This document shows, piece by piece, positions 37,363-46,967 of a stretch of 64,000 nucleotides of DNA. This stretch comes from SZUA-36 sp963704855 (GTDB lineage Bacteria; Pseudomonadota; Gammaproteobacteria; Xanthomonadales; SZUA-36). Where the stretch lies: positions 210,509 through 274,508 of the forward strand of contig CAVPHY010000017.1 of NCBI GenBank assembly GCA_963704855.1, read 5' to 3'. The notes under the pieces were generated by a model, which saw only the letters and a program-made list of their open reading frames with translations, made no database searches and was not told where the DNA came from. Every line of letters starts with the position of its first letter. The first letter of the stretch is position 1. Made by a program: the position numbers and the translations under genes.

Positions 37363-38583
37363 CTAGGCCAGTTGCGTTCGAATCTCCAGATCACTTTTGA
37401 GGGTGCGGTGGACGGGGCAGCGATCTGCAATTTCCAGCAGGCGCTGGCGGTTTTCCTCGCTCAGGTCGCCCTTGAGGGTAACGATTCTGTTCAGTACTTC
37501 AATCTTTTGCGGCTTCTCGTCACAACCCTCGCAATCATCAATGTATTGGCGGTCGTGGCTCAATGAAACCGTGACATCATCGAGTGGCAATTTCTTGTGG
37601 TTGGCATACATGCGAATTGTCATCGAGGTGCAGGTGCCCAATGCAGCAAGCAAATGTTCATAGGGATCCGGCCCCAGGTCCGCGCCACCCGCGGCCGCCG
37701 GTTCGTCGGCCAGCCACACATGCGAATCGCTGATGACAGTGCGGGTAAACTGCTTGTTCTTCTCGGCAACCAGCACGTTTCCTGCGGTCACCTCACTGGT
37801 TTGCCTCTCGACATTGCCGGGCTCATCGATATAGCGCGTGGCCCAGGCCGCGACGATGGTGGCTACATATTCTGCGTCCACAGGGTTGGTGAGCAGGTGA
37901 TCGGCATTATCCAGGCTGACAAAGCTCTTGGGGTGCTTCGCGCTTTGATAGATTTTCGCGGCCTCTTTAATCGACACCGTTGCATCCACCGGTGAGTGAA
38001 ACACCAGCAGGGCTTTTTTCAAGCTGGCAATTTTCTCCGAATGGCATTGATCGGCAAGGTCTTCCAGAAACTGCTTTTTAATCGTGAAGGGCCTGCCCGC
38101 CAAACTGACTTCGGCCACACCCGCCTCGTTGATATCATCGAGTTTGCAGTCAAACTGCTTCACCACGTGCTGCGGGTCGGCCGGTGCGCCGATGGTCACC
38201 ACCCCTTTCACCTCCTCCATGGCATGGGCTGCGGCCAGCACCGCCGACCCGCCGAGGCTATGGCCAATCAACAGGGAAGGCGCACGGTAGTTTGTGCGCA
38301 GGAAATCAGCCGCCAGCACCAGGTCTGTTACATTCGATGAGAAATTGGAGTTGGAAAAATCACCGTCACTGTTACCCAGCCCGGTAAAGTCAAAACGCAA
38401 TACCGCGTAACCCCGCGCGACCAGCGCCCGGGCAATGCGCGACGCTGAAACCACATCCTTGCCGCAGGTGAAACAATGCGCGAACAACGCAAATGAATGA
38501 GGGTTGGAATCCGGCGTCTCCAGCAGTCCTGCTATGGTCAATCCGTCCGTGCCTGGAAACTCCAACTTGATACGCCTGGGCAT
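37363..38583 (-). CDS. bifunctional alpha/beta-hydrolase / OsmC-family protein
   Basis: 406 residues from ATG 38583 (TTTGGAG upstream). The N-terminal hydrolase has Ser in LLIGHSLGGSAVL and His in NADHLLTNP. The C-terminal OsmC domain, from about residue 270, has the peroxide-reactive cysteines in LGTCTSMTIRM and DRCPVHRTL. OsmC-type proteins reduce organic hydroperoxides. This fusion is known in many proteobacteria, so the architecture is normal. Confidence 0.93.
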   Translation of the reverse strand: MPRRIKLEFPGTDGLTIAGLLETPDSNPHSFALFAHCFTCGKDVVSASRIARALVARGYAVLRFDFTGLGNSDGDFSNSNFSSNVTDLVLAADFLRTNYRAPSLLIGHSLGGSAVLAAAHAMEEVKGVVTIGAPADPQHVVKQFDCKLDDINEAGVAEVSLAGRPFTIKKQFLEDLADQCHSEKIASLKKALLVFHSPVDATVSIKEAAKIYQSAKHPKSFVSLDNADHLLTNPVDAEYVATIVAAWATRYIDEPGNVERQTSEVTAGNVLVAEKNKQFTRTVISDSHVWLADEPAAAGGADLGPDPYEHLLAALGTCTSMTIRMYANHKKLPLDDVTVSLSHDRQYIDDCEGCDEKPQKIEVLNRIVTLKGDLSEENRQRLLEIADRCPVHRTLKSDLEIRTQLA

Positions 38584-38719
38584 AGTATTCTCCAAATTTT
38601 ACAAAGTAAGCAAAAGCCATACCGTAATTACGGGTCTTGCGGCTCCTTTTCTCCGGCCCTTTTTCGTTGATGGGGTATGATGTGCAACCCGATGGACCAT
38701 CACTGAGAGCGCGAAGCCA

Positions 38720-39133
38720 ATGCTTTGGTTAAAGACATTTCACATTCTGTTTATCATGTCATGGATGGCGGGTATATTTTACCTCCCCAGGATTTTTGTT
38801 CATTTCGTAGAAGGCCAGGCAGCCGGTGAGCAGGTAGACCGACTGGCCATCATGGCGCGCAAGCTGTACGGCTTTATGACCGTCATGATGATATTGTCAC
38901 TCGGCAGCGGGATGGCGTTATGGCTGCTTTACGGCTTTGCCGGCGGCTGGTTACACGTGAAGCTTTTATTCGTCGTGCTGTTGATGGTGTATCACTTTTG
39001 GGCGCGCAACAGGATGAAAGAAATGCAAGCGGGCCAATTAAACCATGGCGGTATTTACTATCGCTGGGCCAACGAGATTCCACTTGTTTTGACCATCGTG
39101 ATCCTGGTGATGGTGGTGGTAAAACCGTTTTAA
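38720..39133 (+). CDS. hemJ: protoporphyrinogen oxidase HemJ-like membrane protein
   Basis: 137 residues, four transmembrane helices. Conserved FHILFIMSWMAGIFYLPRIF with His8, then LHVKLLFVVLLMVYHFW and RWANEIPL. HemJ (UPF0093) converts protoporphyrinogen IX to protoporphyrin IX in haem synthesis. Length and motif order match the family. Followed 45 bases later by an unknown membrane gene. Confidence 0.88.
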   Translation: MLWLKTFHILFIMSWMAGIFYLPRIFVHFVEGQAAGEQVDRLAIMARKLYGFMTVMMILSLGSGMALWLLYGFAGGWLHVKLLFVVLLMVYHFWARNRMKEMQAGQLNHGGIYYRWANEIPLVLTIVILVMVVVKPF

Positions 39134-39178
39134 AGAGAAAAGGGCTCAGGGCCCGTTTTCCCTTCGAGGAGTTGATAA

Positions 39179-39748
39179 ATGGGTGTTTTCGAATATGTGT
39201 CGGTGCTCACTTCCATCGTCATCGGCCTCGGCATCGCGCACCTGCTCAAGGGTGTGGCAAGCATTGTCCAGCACCCGGGACGCGCCCGGGTCTATTGGGT
39301 TCACCTTTTGTGGGTTGCCTTCATGTTCTTCCAGGCCATCTTCTTCTGGTGGTGGGAGTTCGCACTCGAATCAATCGGGCAATGGACATTCCAGCTCTAC
39401 CTGTTCGTGCTCTTTTATGCATTTATCATCTACATGCTCTGCGCGTTGCTCTTCCCGCAGGATCTCGAGGGCTACTCCGGCTACGAAGACTACTTCATGT
39501 CGCGCCGGAGCTGGTTCCTTGGGATATTGATCCTGTTCTTCCTGGTCGACCTCTGGGATACCTGGCTCAAGGGTGCCGATCACTTCGTCAGTCTTGGCAT
39601 CGAGTACCCAATCACACAGGCCCTCATGATCGCCGGCTGCCTGGTGGGGATTGCAACCGAGAACCGCCGTTTCCATGCCAGTTTCGCACTCATCATCCTG
39701 GTATACCAGGTGCTCCTGGGGTTTTCGAACTACGATACGATGGGTTGA
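39179..39748 (+). CDS. unknown membrane protein, parent of two upstream fragments
   Basis: 189 residues with five or six predicted transmembrane segments (e.g. residues 5-25, 40-60, 70-92, 112-130, 140-158, 165-185). Preceded by GAGGAGTTGATAA. No family recognised. The first ~26 codons and ribosome site are duplicated at 32023 and 35103. The ~295 bases from here to 40044 contain no supported gene. Confidence 0.8.
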   Translation: MGVFEYVSVLTSIVIGLGIAHLLKGVASIVQHPGRARVYWVHLLWVAFMFFQAIFFWWWEFALESIGQWTFQLYLFVLFYAFIIYMLCALLFPQDLEGYSGYEDYFMSRRSWFLGILILFFLVDLWDTWLKGADHFVSLGIEYPITQALMIAGCLVGIATENRRFHASFALIILVYQVLLGFSNYDTMG

Positions 39749-40044
39749 GGTCCGGATAGCCGGTCAATTGAATAATATCTATAGGGACGTCTCCGGCCTG
39801 TTCGAAAACTCTAGCCTGTCGATTTTCGATCAGATCATCAAAAGGTTTTCCGAAGCATAGTGTCCCAAAGGCTTCTACAGCCACCCCTCTGAACCCGTTG
39901 GTTTTACGCCCAACCCCAAGGAGCCTCAGGGTCTGATTCTGTCCATTACCTGGAATCGACCGCTGGCACATTTGTAACATTCTGAAATATTGCGTTTTTC
40001 TTACTATACTCATGGGTAACAGAATTTTGAGGGGAAGGGTTCCA

Positions 40045-42384
40045 ATGCGGTTTTTCTGTATCTTTTCGTTACTTATCTCGTTTGCAACTGAAACTATGGC
40101 ATTGAACGAATCGCGTGTCGAAATGCGCGTGCCAGAAGCATTTGCAGCATATGGTGTCACGGGTAAAGGTGTCACGGTGGCGGTGCTCGACCGCGGTATC
40201 ACCTGGGACCACCCCGATTTTATTGACGCCGATGGCAAGACCCGGATTCGGGCGATGCTGGACCAGAGTGGGCAAAACTTTTGCGCCGCCAACAACCCCC
40301 AGCCCGTCGAATACACCGAGGAACAGATAAACCAGGCGCTGGCCGAAGGCGGCTCTTTGGGTATGCGTGATGCGGTTGGCCATGGTACTGCCACTGCCGG
40401 CACAGCTGCCGGTAATGGCCGCGGTTTGCCCGACGGACGTTACCAGGGTATTGCTCCTGAAGCAGATCTGATCATCGTTAAAATGACCTCAGAATCCACG
40501 CCCGCCCATGGTGATCAGCCGGCGCAAACCGGTTTTAATGGCTGTACGGACCAGGCCATTGACTGGGCCGCCGCCAAAATGGACGAACTGGATCAACCCG
40601 CCGTGCTGATTATCAACAGTGGCGTTCAATGGGGCCCAATGGATGGCAGTGGCGCCGTCAGCCGCAAACTGGCCGCAGTGTTTCCGCAGGACAAACCGGG
40701 TCGCATCGTGGTGTTGCCTTCAGGTGATGAAGGCAGTTTGCCAAACCATTCCGGCATGGATTTCGACAACACTACGAGCACGATTGGTATTAGCAAGGCC
40801 TCTGCTGCATTCGGCGTTATGACCGCCTGGTATAGCGGTGATGCGCCGGCCGATGTAACCGTTCGCTTCGATGACGGCCTGGTCATTGGACCGGTAGGAC
40901 CGGGTCAACAGCAAAGCCAGGATGGCATTACGGTAGTGCAATACCTGCCCGGCCAGGAGTTCTACCCGTGGACATCTGACAGTGGCGATCGAGCGGTGTG
41001 GGTGGGCGGTACCGGCCACGCCACCACCGGGAGCTTTGAAATTACCGCACGGGGCGATGGCGCCGGCTATGTTGATTTGTACGGCGATGTACTCGGCCCC
41101 AACATCACACCCATCATCAGCATGACCGACCACCTTGTGCCTGGCCGCCTTAACGATTATGCAACCACTCCCACCGCCATCATTTCAGGTGATCACATCA
41201 TCCGCACCAGCTACGTGGATTTGAATGGTGTGCAGCGCAGTATCACCGATGAAGGCGTAACCGGCGGTCTCTGGCTTAAATCTTCTGCCGGACCATCCCG
41301 CGATGGCCGCGAATATGGTGTCGACTCCACCGCCCCCGGGCAAAACATGTTTGCTCCGGTTGGCCCGGATAGTTGGTGGGCCACCGGCCCCGGTAACCAG
41401 CCACTGGGTAGTGAGGGACTTTACATTCGTTTTGGCGGCACCAGTGGTTCTGCACCACTGATGGTTGGCGTGGTCGCCCTGATGTTGCAGGTAAACCCGC
41501 AGATGACCACCCGCCAGGCACGGGAAATACTGCGTGCGACTGCGCGATCGGACGCATTTACCGGCGATGTGCCCAACGTTGACTGGGGCGGCGGCAAAAC
41601 GGATGCGTTCGAAGCCGTGAGCCGCGCACTGGCCTATAGCTTTAGCGGCTCATGGTACAACGCAGCGCAATCCGGGCATGGCTGGTTCGTGGAAGTTTTA
41701 CAGAGCCCGGATGGCAGCAGGCGACTGGTCGTGTATTGGTATGTTTACCAGGACGGAGCCCCGGCATGGATACTGGCAACAGGGCCGCTGGATGGCACCG
41801 TTGCCACCATGGACGCCTTTATTTCGAGCGGCGGCGAATTCCCACCGGATTTTGACGGCGCAGATGTCGTCCCCTGGGGCACCATGACAATGCAATTCGA
41901 TGCGGGTGGTACGGCAAACATCAGCTGGAACACCAGCTACGCAGGCTTCACAAGCGGATCGCTGTCAGTGGTGCAATTAACCAAGGTTTCAGCAACGCCC
42001 GCAGCTTGCTCCAGCGGCAGTTACTACAATGCCGCCCAGTCGGGCCATGGCTTTGTCATACAAATTGTTGACCTGGGTGGTGTGAGCTACGTGACGGTGA
42101 CCTGGTACGTTTACCTGGATGGAAAACAGGTATGGTTGCTGGGCCTGGCGCCCCTGAACGGCGACCGGGCCGAGATACCCCTGGATTCGTGGACCGGAGC
42201 AGAGTTTCCACCGGACTTTAATTCCAACGATGCCTCCAGTACCCCCTGGGGCACACTGACACTCGTGTTTGAAGACCCGGATAACATCCAGGCCAGCTGG
42301 ACCACCAACCAGCCGGGCTACTCAAATGGCAGCCTGGCGGTAACACGGATTTCGCAACTGGGTGGGCATGAATGCGGTGAATAA
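40045..42384 (+). CDS. secreted S8 subtilisin-like protease with two C-terminal repeats
   Basis: 779 residues from ATG 40045 (GAGGGGAAGGG upstream). Short signal peptide (residues 1-18). Catalytic Asp49 (VAVLDRGITWDHPDF), His113 (VGHGTATAGT) and Ser467 (GGTSGSAPLM), with oxyanion Asn in LIINSGVQWG. Two ~110-residue repeats follow from about residue 535, each starting GS(W/Y)YNAAQSGHG and containing (V)YWYVYxDG, G(A)EFPPDF and PWGTxTxxF. The repeats probably bind a ligand or help secretion. Confidence 0.93.
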   Translation: MRFFCIFSLLISFATETMALNESRVEMRVPEAFAAYGVTGKGVTVAVLDRGITWDHPDFIDADGKTRIRAMLDQSGQNFCAANNPQPVEYTEEQINQALAEGGSLGMRDAVGHGTATAGTAAGNGRGLPDGRYQGIAPEADLIIVKMTSESTPAHGDQPAQTGFNGCTDQAIDWAAAKMDELDQPAVLIINSGVQWGPMDGSGAVSRKLAAVFPQDKPGRIVVLPSGDEGSLPNHSGMDFDNTTSTIGISKASAAFGVMTAWYSGDAPADVTVRFDDGLVIGPVGPGQQQSQDGITVVQYLPGQEFYPWTSDSGDRAVWVGGTGHATTGSFEITARGDGAGYVDLYGDVLGPNITPIISMTDHLVPGRLNDYATTPTAIISGDHIIRTSYVDLNGVQRSITDEGVTGGLWLKSSAGPSRDGREYGVDSTAPGQNMFAPVGPDSWWATGPGNQPLGSEGLYIRFGGTSGSAPLMVGVVALMLQVNPQMTTRQAREILRATARSDAFTGDVPNVDWGGGKTDAFEAVSRALAYSFSGSWYNAAQSGHGWFVEVLQSPDGSRRLVVYWYVYQDGAPAWILATGPLDGTVATMDAFISSGGEFPPDFDGADVVPWGTMTMQFDAGGTANISWNTSYAGFTSGSLSVVQLTKVSATPAACSSGSYYNAAQSGHGFVIQIVDLGGVSYVTVTWYVYLDGKQVWLLGLAPLNGDRAEIPLDSWTGAEFPPDFNSNDASSTPWGTLTLVFEDPDNIQASWTTNQPGYSNGSLAVTRISQLGGHECGE

Positions 42385-42399
42385 GAAATAGGAGTTGCC

Positions 42400-42423
42400 G
42401 GGGTCAGAGTTGACTCTGACCCC
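42400..42423. repeat. short perfect GGGGTCAGAGT palindrome
   Basis: Arms GGGGTCAGAGT and ACTCTGACCCC separated by 2 bases. It looks like a collapsed form of the REP elements at 1244 and 3396. It lies between convergent genes and is followed by GTTTGCT, so weak terminator activity is possible. Confidence 0.85.
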
Positions 42424-42455
42424 GTTTGCTATCAACCCCATCAAGGTGATTTGCA

Positions 42456-44162
42456 CTACTCCATCAACGATCGAACCTGTGCCCCGTCACCGGTGAGCTG
42501 CCAGTGGATCAATGACACGGGTATCACGCCCTGCTGGTCCAGCTGCCCGAAGAAATCCGACAGGACGATGGCATCACCGGATTGGCGGCCCATCTCGCCC
42601 AGCAACCGTTCGATAAGGTATTTACCCGTGATATAACTGCTGCCGTAGCCGGGCTGGCGCATGTACAGCAGTTGCTCAAAACCCAGCAGGTCGAGATCCT
42701 CGCGCATCCAGCCACGCGGGGTGTGGGCGACATGAAAATCCCTCGCCTCCTGCATCGTGAACAGGTTGGCCTGTGCATACAATGAACCCAGCCCACGGGC
42801 TGCGCGCTGGGCCAGCATGATCCAGACAACTTCGCGGGCGCGGGGATTGTCGTCATATAAACCTGCATGCATCACGATTTCTTCAAAACCGGTGGACATA
42901 CCTTCCGAACGGCTATCCCAGATGTTGTACAGCAGCGCCTCACGGCGGATGGGGCTCACGTGCGGTTGTGCTTCCATCAGCGCCAGGTCGAACCAGTGGT
43001 ACCAGTGACTCCACAGGGCCAGTTGTTCGTAATGGGCAACCGTCCAAAAGAAGTTTCGTGACTCAAGTGGTACGAAGGCACCCGTATGCGCGCGCAGTAC
43101 CGGCTCGATGTAGTCATACGCCGGTAGTATGTTCTCGTCGCGCAGGAAGGTCGAAAACCTGGTAACGGACTGCTCCGCGCGTGCGCGGTACTCCTCGGGA
43201 CTCGCAATGGCCACCATCGGTGGAAGTTTGCGATTACGGTGTTCTTCCAGCACCAGCATGGATACGGCGCGGTCCAGTTCGCGCTGCAGCAAGGCGACCT
43301 CCTCCTCCCAGCTCAGCGGTACCAGGTGGACGTTGCGCAACTGCCAGGTGTAATTCTCCTTGCCGATGCCTGACGGACCGGTCTTTGATGCTGACTGCAA
43401 TTCCAGCCATGCAATGAACGCTTCTGTCGAGATCCGGGCATCGTCAAGCGCGGTCTTGAACCCGTCACCGCTTGCCGTGGTCTTGGTGGCCAGTTCCAAC
43501 AGGGCTACCCGCTGATCCCTGAGGTTTTGGATACCGGCAATCCACAGCTCACGGGCATTTCCCGTTAGGTTAGCACGCGCCTGGTTCAACAGCGGCGGAA
43601 TGGATTTCAGCTGTTCGCCGAGCCTGGCCTCGGCTTGTTGATCGAGCTGGAAATCGTAGGTCCATAACTCCACCAATGCGTGATGGGTTGGACCTTCATG
43701 GGCCGGCGTGTCGCTTTGCGCAGTCCATATCGAGGTGTAAAAGGCCGGGTCGCGAACCCAGGGTTTCAAAACACGAATATTGAAATCCATGCCATTCATC
43801 TCGGCCCGCACCAGGTGCCAGTCGACCTGTTGAGCCACCGGCCAGTCTCCAATATCAAATGACATCAGCCGGGCCTGGTAGGTTTTCAATTCCTCATGGC
43901 GGCGGGCCGTGGTTGCGCTTGTATAATCCGGCGCACCCTCGAGCAAAGGCGGTGATTCAAACTCGCGCCAGTCTTCAAACAGGACCAACAGGTCTTCGTA
44001 GGTATTTGCGCTGGCCTGCGCCGTGATGCCGTTGATCAAAAGACCAAGGGTGACGACAGATAAAAACATAAGTGTGCTGAATTTTTTGCTCAAGGAACTG
44101 CTCCTGGCCGGTGTGGGTGACATCAATCGGCTACAGGATAACAAATCACACTCTTTTCTCAT
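42456..44162 (-). CDS. exported DUF885 protein
   Basis: 568 residues (ATG 44123 gives a shorter form). Signal anchor at LMFLSVVTLGLLINGITAQA. DUF885 features: EEEVALLQRELDRAV, SEGMSTGFEEIVMHAGLY, QPGYGSSYITGKYLIERLL and an acidic/His pattern expected of a zinc-type hydrolase. The canonical HExxH-like motif is not clear (HWFDLALMEAQPH). Such proteins are thought to be metallopeptidases; activity unproven. Ends 33 bases past the short palindrome. Confidence 0.82.
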   Translation of the reverse strand: MRKECDLLSCSRLMSPTPARSSSLSKKFSTLMFLSVVTLGLLINGITAQASANTYEDLLVLFEDWREFESPPLLEGAPDYTSATTARRHEELKTYQARLMSFDIGDWPVAQQVDWHLVRAEMNGMDFNIRVLKPWVRDPAFYTSIWTAQSDTPAHEGPTHHALVELWTYDFQLDQQAEARLGEQLKSIPPLLNQARANLTGNARELWIAGIQNLRDQRVALLELATKTTASGDGFKTALDDARISTEAFIAWLELQSASKTGPSGIGKENYTWQLRNVHLVPLSWEEEVALLQRELDRAVSMLVLEEHRNRKLPPMVAIASPEEYRARAEQSVTRFSTFLRDENILPAYDYIEPVLRAHTGAFVPLESRNFFWTVAHYEQLALWSHWYHWFDLALMEAQPHVSPIRREALLYNIWDSRSEGMSTGFEEIVMHAGLYDDNPRAREVVWIMLAQRAARGLGSLYAQANLFTMQEARDFHVAHTPRGWMREDLDLLGFEQLLYMRQPGYGSSYITGKYLIERLLGEMGRQSGDAIVLSDFFGQLDQQGVIPVSLIHWQLTGDGAQVRSLME

Positions 44163-44208
44163 GGCTTACTTTGTTCGTTTTGCCATGGCAGGTGCCAGAT
44201 TTTCAAAA

Positions 44209-44802
44209 CTAAGCCGTTGCTGCAACGATATTTTTTAACTGCTTTATCATTCCGACTTTCTTTTTAACAAGCACATCGTCATTAATTTTTAGCACAACTG
44301 CCTTAATAATATCGGTGGTACTCCTGATGCTCGTCATATCCTTGAGGCGATCAATCTCTTCTGCCACCAGGCGCCCTTTAATTGAAATTCTTTTTTGAGA
44401 CCTCCCCTTGGCCAACTCACTATCGAGATATCGTGAGATATCGTTGGAAGAAATATCACTGTTTGATAAAGAATGAATATAAAACTTGATCAACGCAGGG
44501 ACAAATTCCGTGCCGCCGCTTAACTCAACGCTCGCCAGGTTCAGTATGTCCACCAAGTGCGCGGGAACGCGGCTCTCGAGCGCTGCCCGCCGGGCATCGA
44601 TCTGTTTTTTTACGACAGGTGTGGATTGATGGGGGAGAACCACTACAGAATCGCAATGCTCACAAACCCCCACCAGGACATTTTTTACAGTGCCGACACC
44701 ATCGCTGAATGGGACTGTTCTCAGCTTAAAGGTCACGGGCACAAATGCCTGGCAATGGTCGCATGCGGCTCTTTGCGTATCACCTACCTTTAGAATTTTC
44801 AT
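44209..44802 (-). CDS. zinc-ribbon protein, possible antitoxin
   Basis: 197 residues. Two CxxC pairs at residues 14-17 (CDHC) and 47-50 (CEHC) form a likely zinc site, as in the N-terminus of MqsA-type antitoxins. The rest is helical and basic (KGRSQKRISIKGRL, DIIKAVVLKINDD). It follows the small gene at 44811 by 8 bases in the toxin-antitoxin order of mqsRA. A known name was not recognised; the TA role is inferred from size, order and the shared upstream repeat. Confidence 0.6.
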   Translation of the reverse strand: MKILKVGDTQRAACDHCQAFVPVTFKLRTVPFSDGVGTVKNVLVGVCEHCDSVVVLPHQSTPVVKKQIDARRAALESRVPAHLVDILNLASVELSGGTEFVPALIKFYIHSLSNSDISSNDISRYLDSELAKGRSQKRISIKGRLVAEEIDRLKDMTSIRSTTDIIKAVVLKINDDVLVKKKVGMIKQLKNIVAATA

Positions 44803-44810
44803 AATACAGC

Positions 44811-45107
44811 CTATGGGTGAAAACTGATGAACACGCTATCCGGCCCCAGGAAATACCACTTTACATACCAGGCCTGAACAGAAAATTGAGTCGCAATCAC
44901 GTGTACATCAATTTCTGCATCGAAGTGATGTGGCGAGACGGAATAGTCATCACCCCGCGATCTCCCTATGATATAAGCGGCTTCCTCCAGCGAGACAACA
45001 CCAATGGCAAGAAGGTTTTTGACGTCAATGTCATTTCTTTCTTCATGGAGTACATAGCCAGTGTTCAGGCACTCGATGAGTTTTCTCCTGGCTTCATTAA
45101 AACCCAC
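44811..45107 (-). CDS. small protein, possible toxin partner
   Basis: 98 residues, compact alpha/beta: EARRKLIECLNTGYVLHEER, VVSLEEAAYIIGRSRGDDYS, then HHFDAEIDVHVI and WYVKWYFLGPDSVFISFHP. The last strand pattern (YVKxYF...VFISFH) recalls RelE-superfamily toxins of the MqsR type, but identity is not certain. First gene of a pair with the zinc-ribbon protein. Repeat R2 lies 78 bases upstream. Confidence 0.6.
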   Translation of the reverse strand: MGFNEARRKLIECLNTGYVLHEERNDIDVKNLLAIGVVSLEEAAYIIGRSRGDDYSVSPHHFDAEIDVHVIATQFSVQAWYVKWYFLGPDSVFISFHP

Positions 45108-45184
45108 TACGCACCCTCATATTGTACGACATAATGCGTACTTCACAAACTTTTTCTCGAAATCAAACAATCAGCGTTGGTGAT

Positions 45185-45253
45185 AATATGGGCCAATCTA
45201 TTACCGATGAATATCGGCATTGGTTTCTTTATTTGTAAGTGAGCTCAGTTGCT
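45185..45253 (+). repeat. TA-associated dispersed repeat, copy R2
   Basis: AATATGGGCCAATCTATT then CCGAT-GAAT-ATCGG hairpin, CATTGGTTTC and TTTGTAAGTGAGCTCAGTTG. Best-preserved hairpin: ATTACCGAT pairs with ATCGGCATT. Confidence 0.75.
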
Positions 45254-45276
45254 ACGTGTGTGCGAAGAGGCTATCG

Positions 45277-45367
45277 GGGGACAGTTTACTTATCTCCCAT
45301 CGTTTTGAGCAGTTTTTCCCGGAAAATTGGGTTTCCCCTGATATTCAATTAAATAAATTGTCCCCTG
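45277..45367. repeat. GGGGACAGTTTA-type imperfect inverted repeat
   Basis: GGGGACAGTTTACTTAT at the left and AAATAAATTGTCCCC at the right form an imperfect palindrome with ~60 bases between. The right part also repeats TCCCCTGATA twice. It looks like another REP family. With R2 it fills the 326 bases between genes here. Confidence 0.55.
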
Positions 45368-45434
45368 ATACGCAAAACATTCTGTTTATTCCTCTGCTAA
45401 GCTTCATGACTGAAAATGGGAAAACCCCTGATCG

Positions 45435-46593
45435 ATGAGGAAAAAATTCAACCCGGCCTCGACACGCGTTTCTGCGGGAACGTTCTGGCCATCAAGCCAA
45501 CCTTTCCAGGCGCCGGATTTGACGACCCGGCGATACGACCTGGACTGGCTGCGCATTATCGCATTCGGGTTGCTCATCTTTTACCACGTGGGAATGTTCT
45601 ATGTGACCTGGGGCTGGCATGTGAAAAGCGTTTATGCATCACCATTTGCCGAGCCACTCATGAGATTGATCAACCCGTGGCGACTGGCGTTGCTTCGGTT
45701 GCGTCTTTCGGTACGTATGGGTGATGCTGCAAGCCTCTACCAGGTACGCCAGAGCGGTGAGTTTCCGGCTCTGTCTTGCCTTTTACCCGGACTACGTCGC
45801 GATACAGCAAACGTTTTCGATGATTACGCCTACCTGGAACCACCTTTGGTACCTCGCATATATACTGGTCTATATCCTCATTGCCATTGCCTTCCTGCCC
45901 TGGTTGCGACGCGTTGCGCAAAGCCACGCCTGGCACGCATTAACCAAAAGGCCTTATGTCGTTGTTTTCGTGCTTATCCTGCCCTTTGTCATCAATGAAA
46001 CATGGTTATCACCGATCTACCCGACAACGTTCGACCTGGTAAACGACTGGGCGAACCACGGGCATCGCTTCATGATATTTCTGGTCGGTTTTTTCGTGGC
46101 AAAAGACCCGCACTTCTGGCGCTCGGTAGACAAAGCGTGGAAGTTCGCACCACTGCTGGCCATCGCTTGCTGGCTGGTGTTGCAAAACGGCCAGGACATC
46201 AGCGCCTGGGGTGAAAAATACCTGTCGGCAACGCCGCCGCGATTTCTGTTTGACTATGTAGCAACCATCTACGCATGGTCCTGCATTCTCACCTTGCTGG
46301 GATTTGGTCAGCGCTTTCTCAATCGCGAAAGCCCGCTCCTGCGTTACCTTACCGGCGCGATCTTTTGCTACTACGTGCTACACCAGACCATCACGATCAT
46401 CGCCGGCTACTATCTAACGCAGTACCGCTTGGGCGTTGTCGCTGAATCCGCGCTTGTGACAGCGATCACCGTCGCAGGCTGCGTTGCCGGTTACGAGCTG
46501 ATCCGTCGTGTTCCCGGTATCGGCGTCCTGTTTGGCGTACACAAGGTTTCGGGGTTTCATGTCCGGGACCGCTCTCCTCGAACCAGTTTGTAA
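45435..46593 (+). pseudogene. acyltransferase-3 family membrane protein, frameshifted
   Basis: The first frame gives YDLDWLRIIAFGLLIFYHVG, typical of AT3 proteins, then INPWRLALL. About 35 expected residues seem missing near 45690-45725. SLYQVRQSGEF continues in the first frame and then FYPDYVAIQQTFSMITPTWN follows in another frame to 46593 with several membrane helices (GHRFMIFLVGFFVAKD, LRYLTGAIFCYYVLHQTITI). At least one deletion and one shift. AT3 proteins O-acylate glycans or osmoregulated glucans. Confidence 0.82.
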
Positions 46594-46649
46594 GAAACAT
46601 TTAATGAGGAACATCAGCCCGACCCCTGCCATGCTCCATATGTAGGTGG

Positions 46650-46967
46650 TCAGGCCACGTGATTCAACTCCGGATCCACTTCCACTGCCAGCCTCAGGCC
46701 CATACCTTTAAGTAGCTTTTCCAGACTGTTGAGTTCCGGATTACCTTGTTCAGATAAAACACGATATAGGTTTTCCCTGTTCAAACCGGTATGACGGGCC
46801 ATTTGCGACATACCGCCCAAAGCGTCGATCACGTTGCGGATCGCGAGCAGGAACGCACCCCGATCACCCGCTTCGAGCGCAGCATCCAGATATGCAGCTG
46901 CCTCTTTGGGGTCGCGCAGAGCTTCGATCAAACTGTTCTGATACTTTCTGCTAGTCACCACTTTCAC
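46650..46967 (-). CDS. HigA-like antitoxin (addiction module antidote)
   Basis: 105 residues from GTG 46967. EALRDPKEAAAYLDAALEAG then an HTH (MSQMARHTGLNRENLYRVLS) and NPELNSLEKLLKGMGLRLAV match the HigA/prophage antidote family. Its toxin partner directly upstream is only a remnant (46951-47088), so this antitoxin is orphaned. Confidence 0.87.
   Translation of the reverse strand: MKVVTSRKYQNSLIEALRDPKEAAAYLDAALEAGDRGAFLLAIRNVIDALGGMSQMARHTGLNRENLYRVLSEQGNPELNSLEKLLKGMGLRLAVEVDPELNHVA

Noticed and set aside
37363..38583. Hydrolase-OsmC fusion as a novel architecture
   Set aside because: This fusion is well known in proteobacteria.
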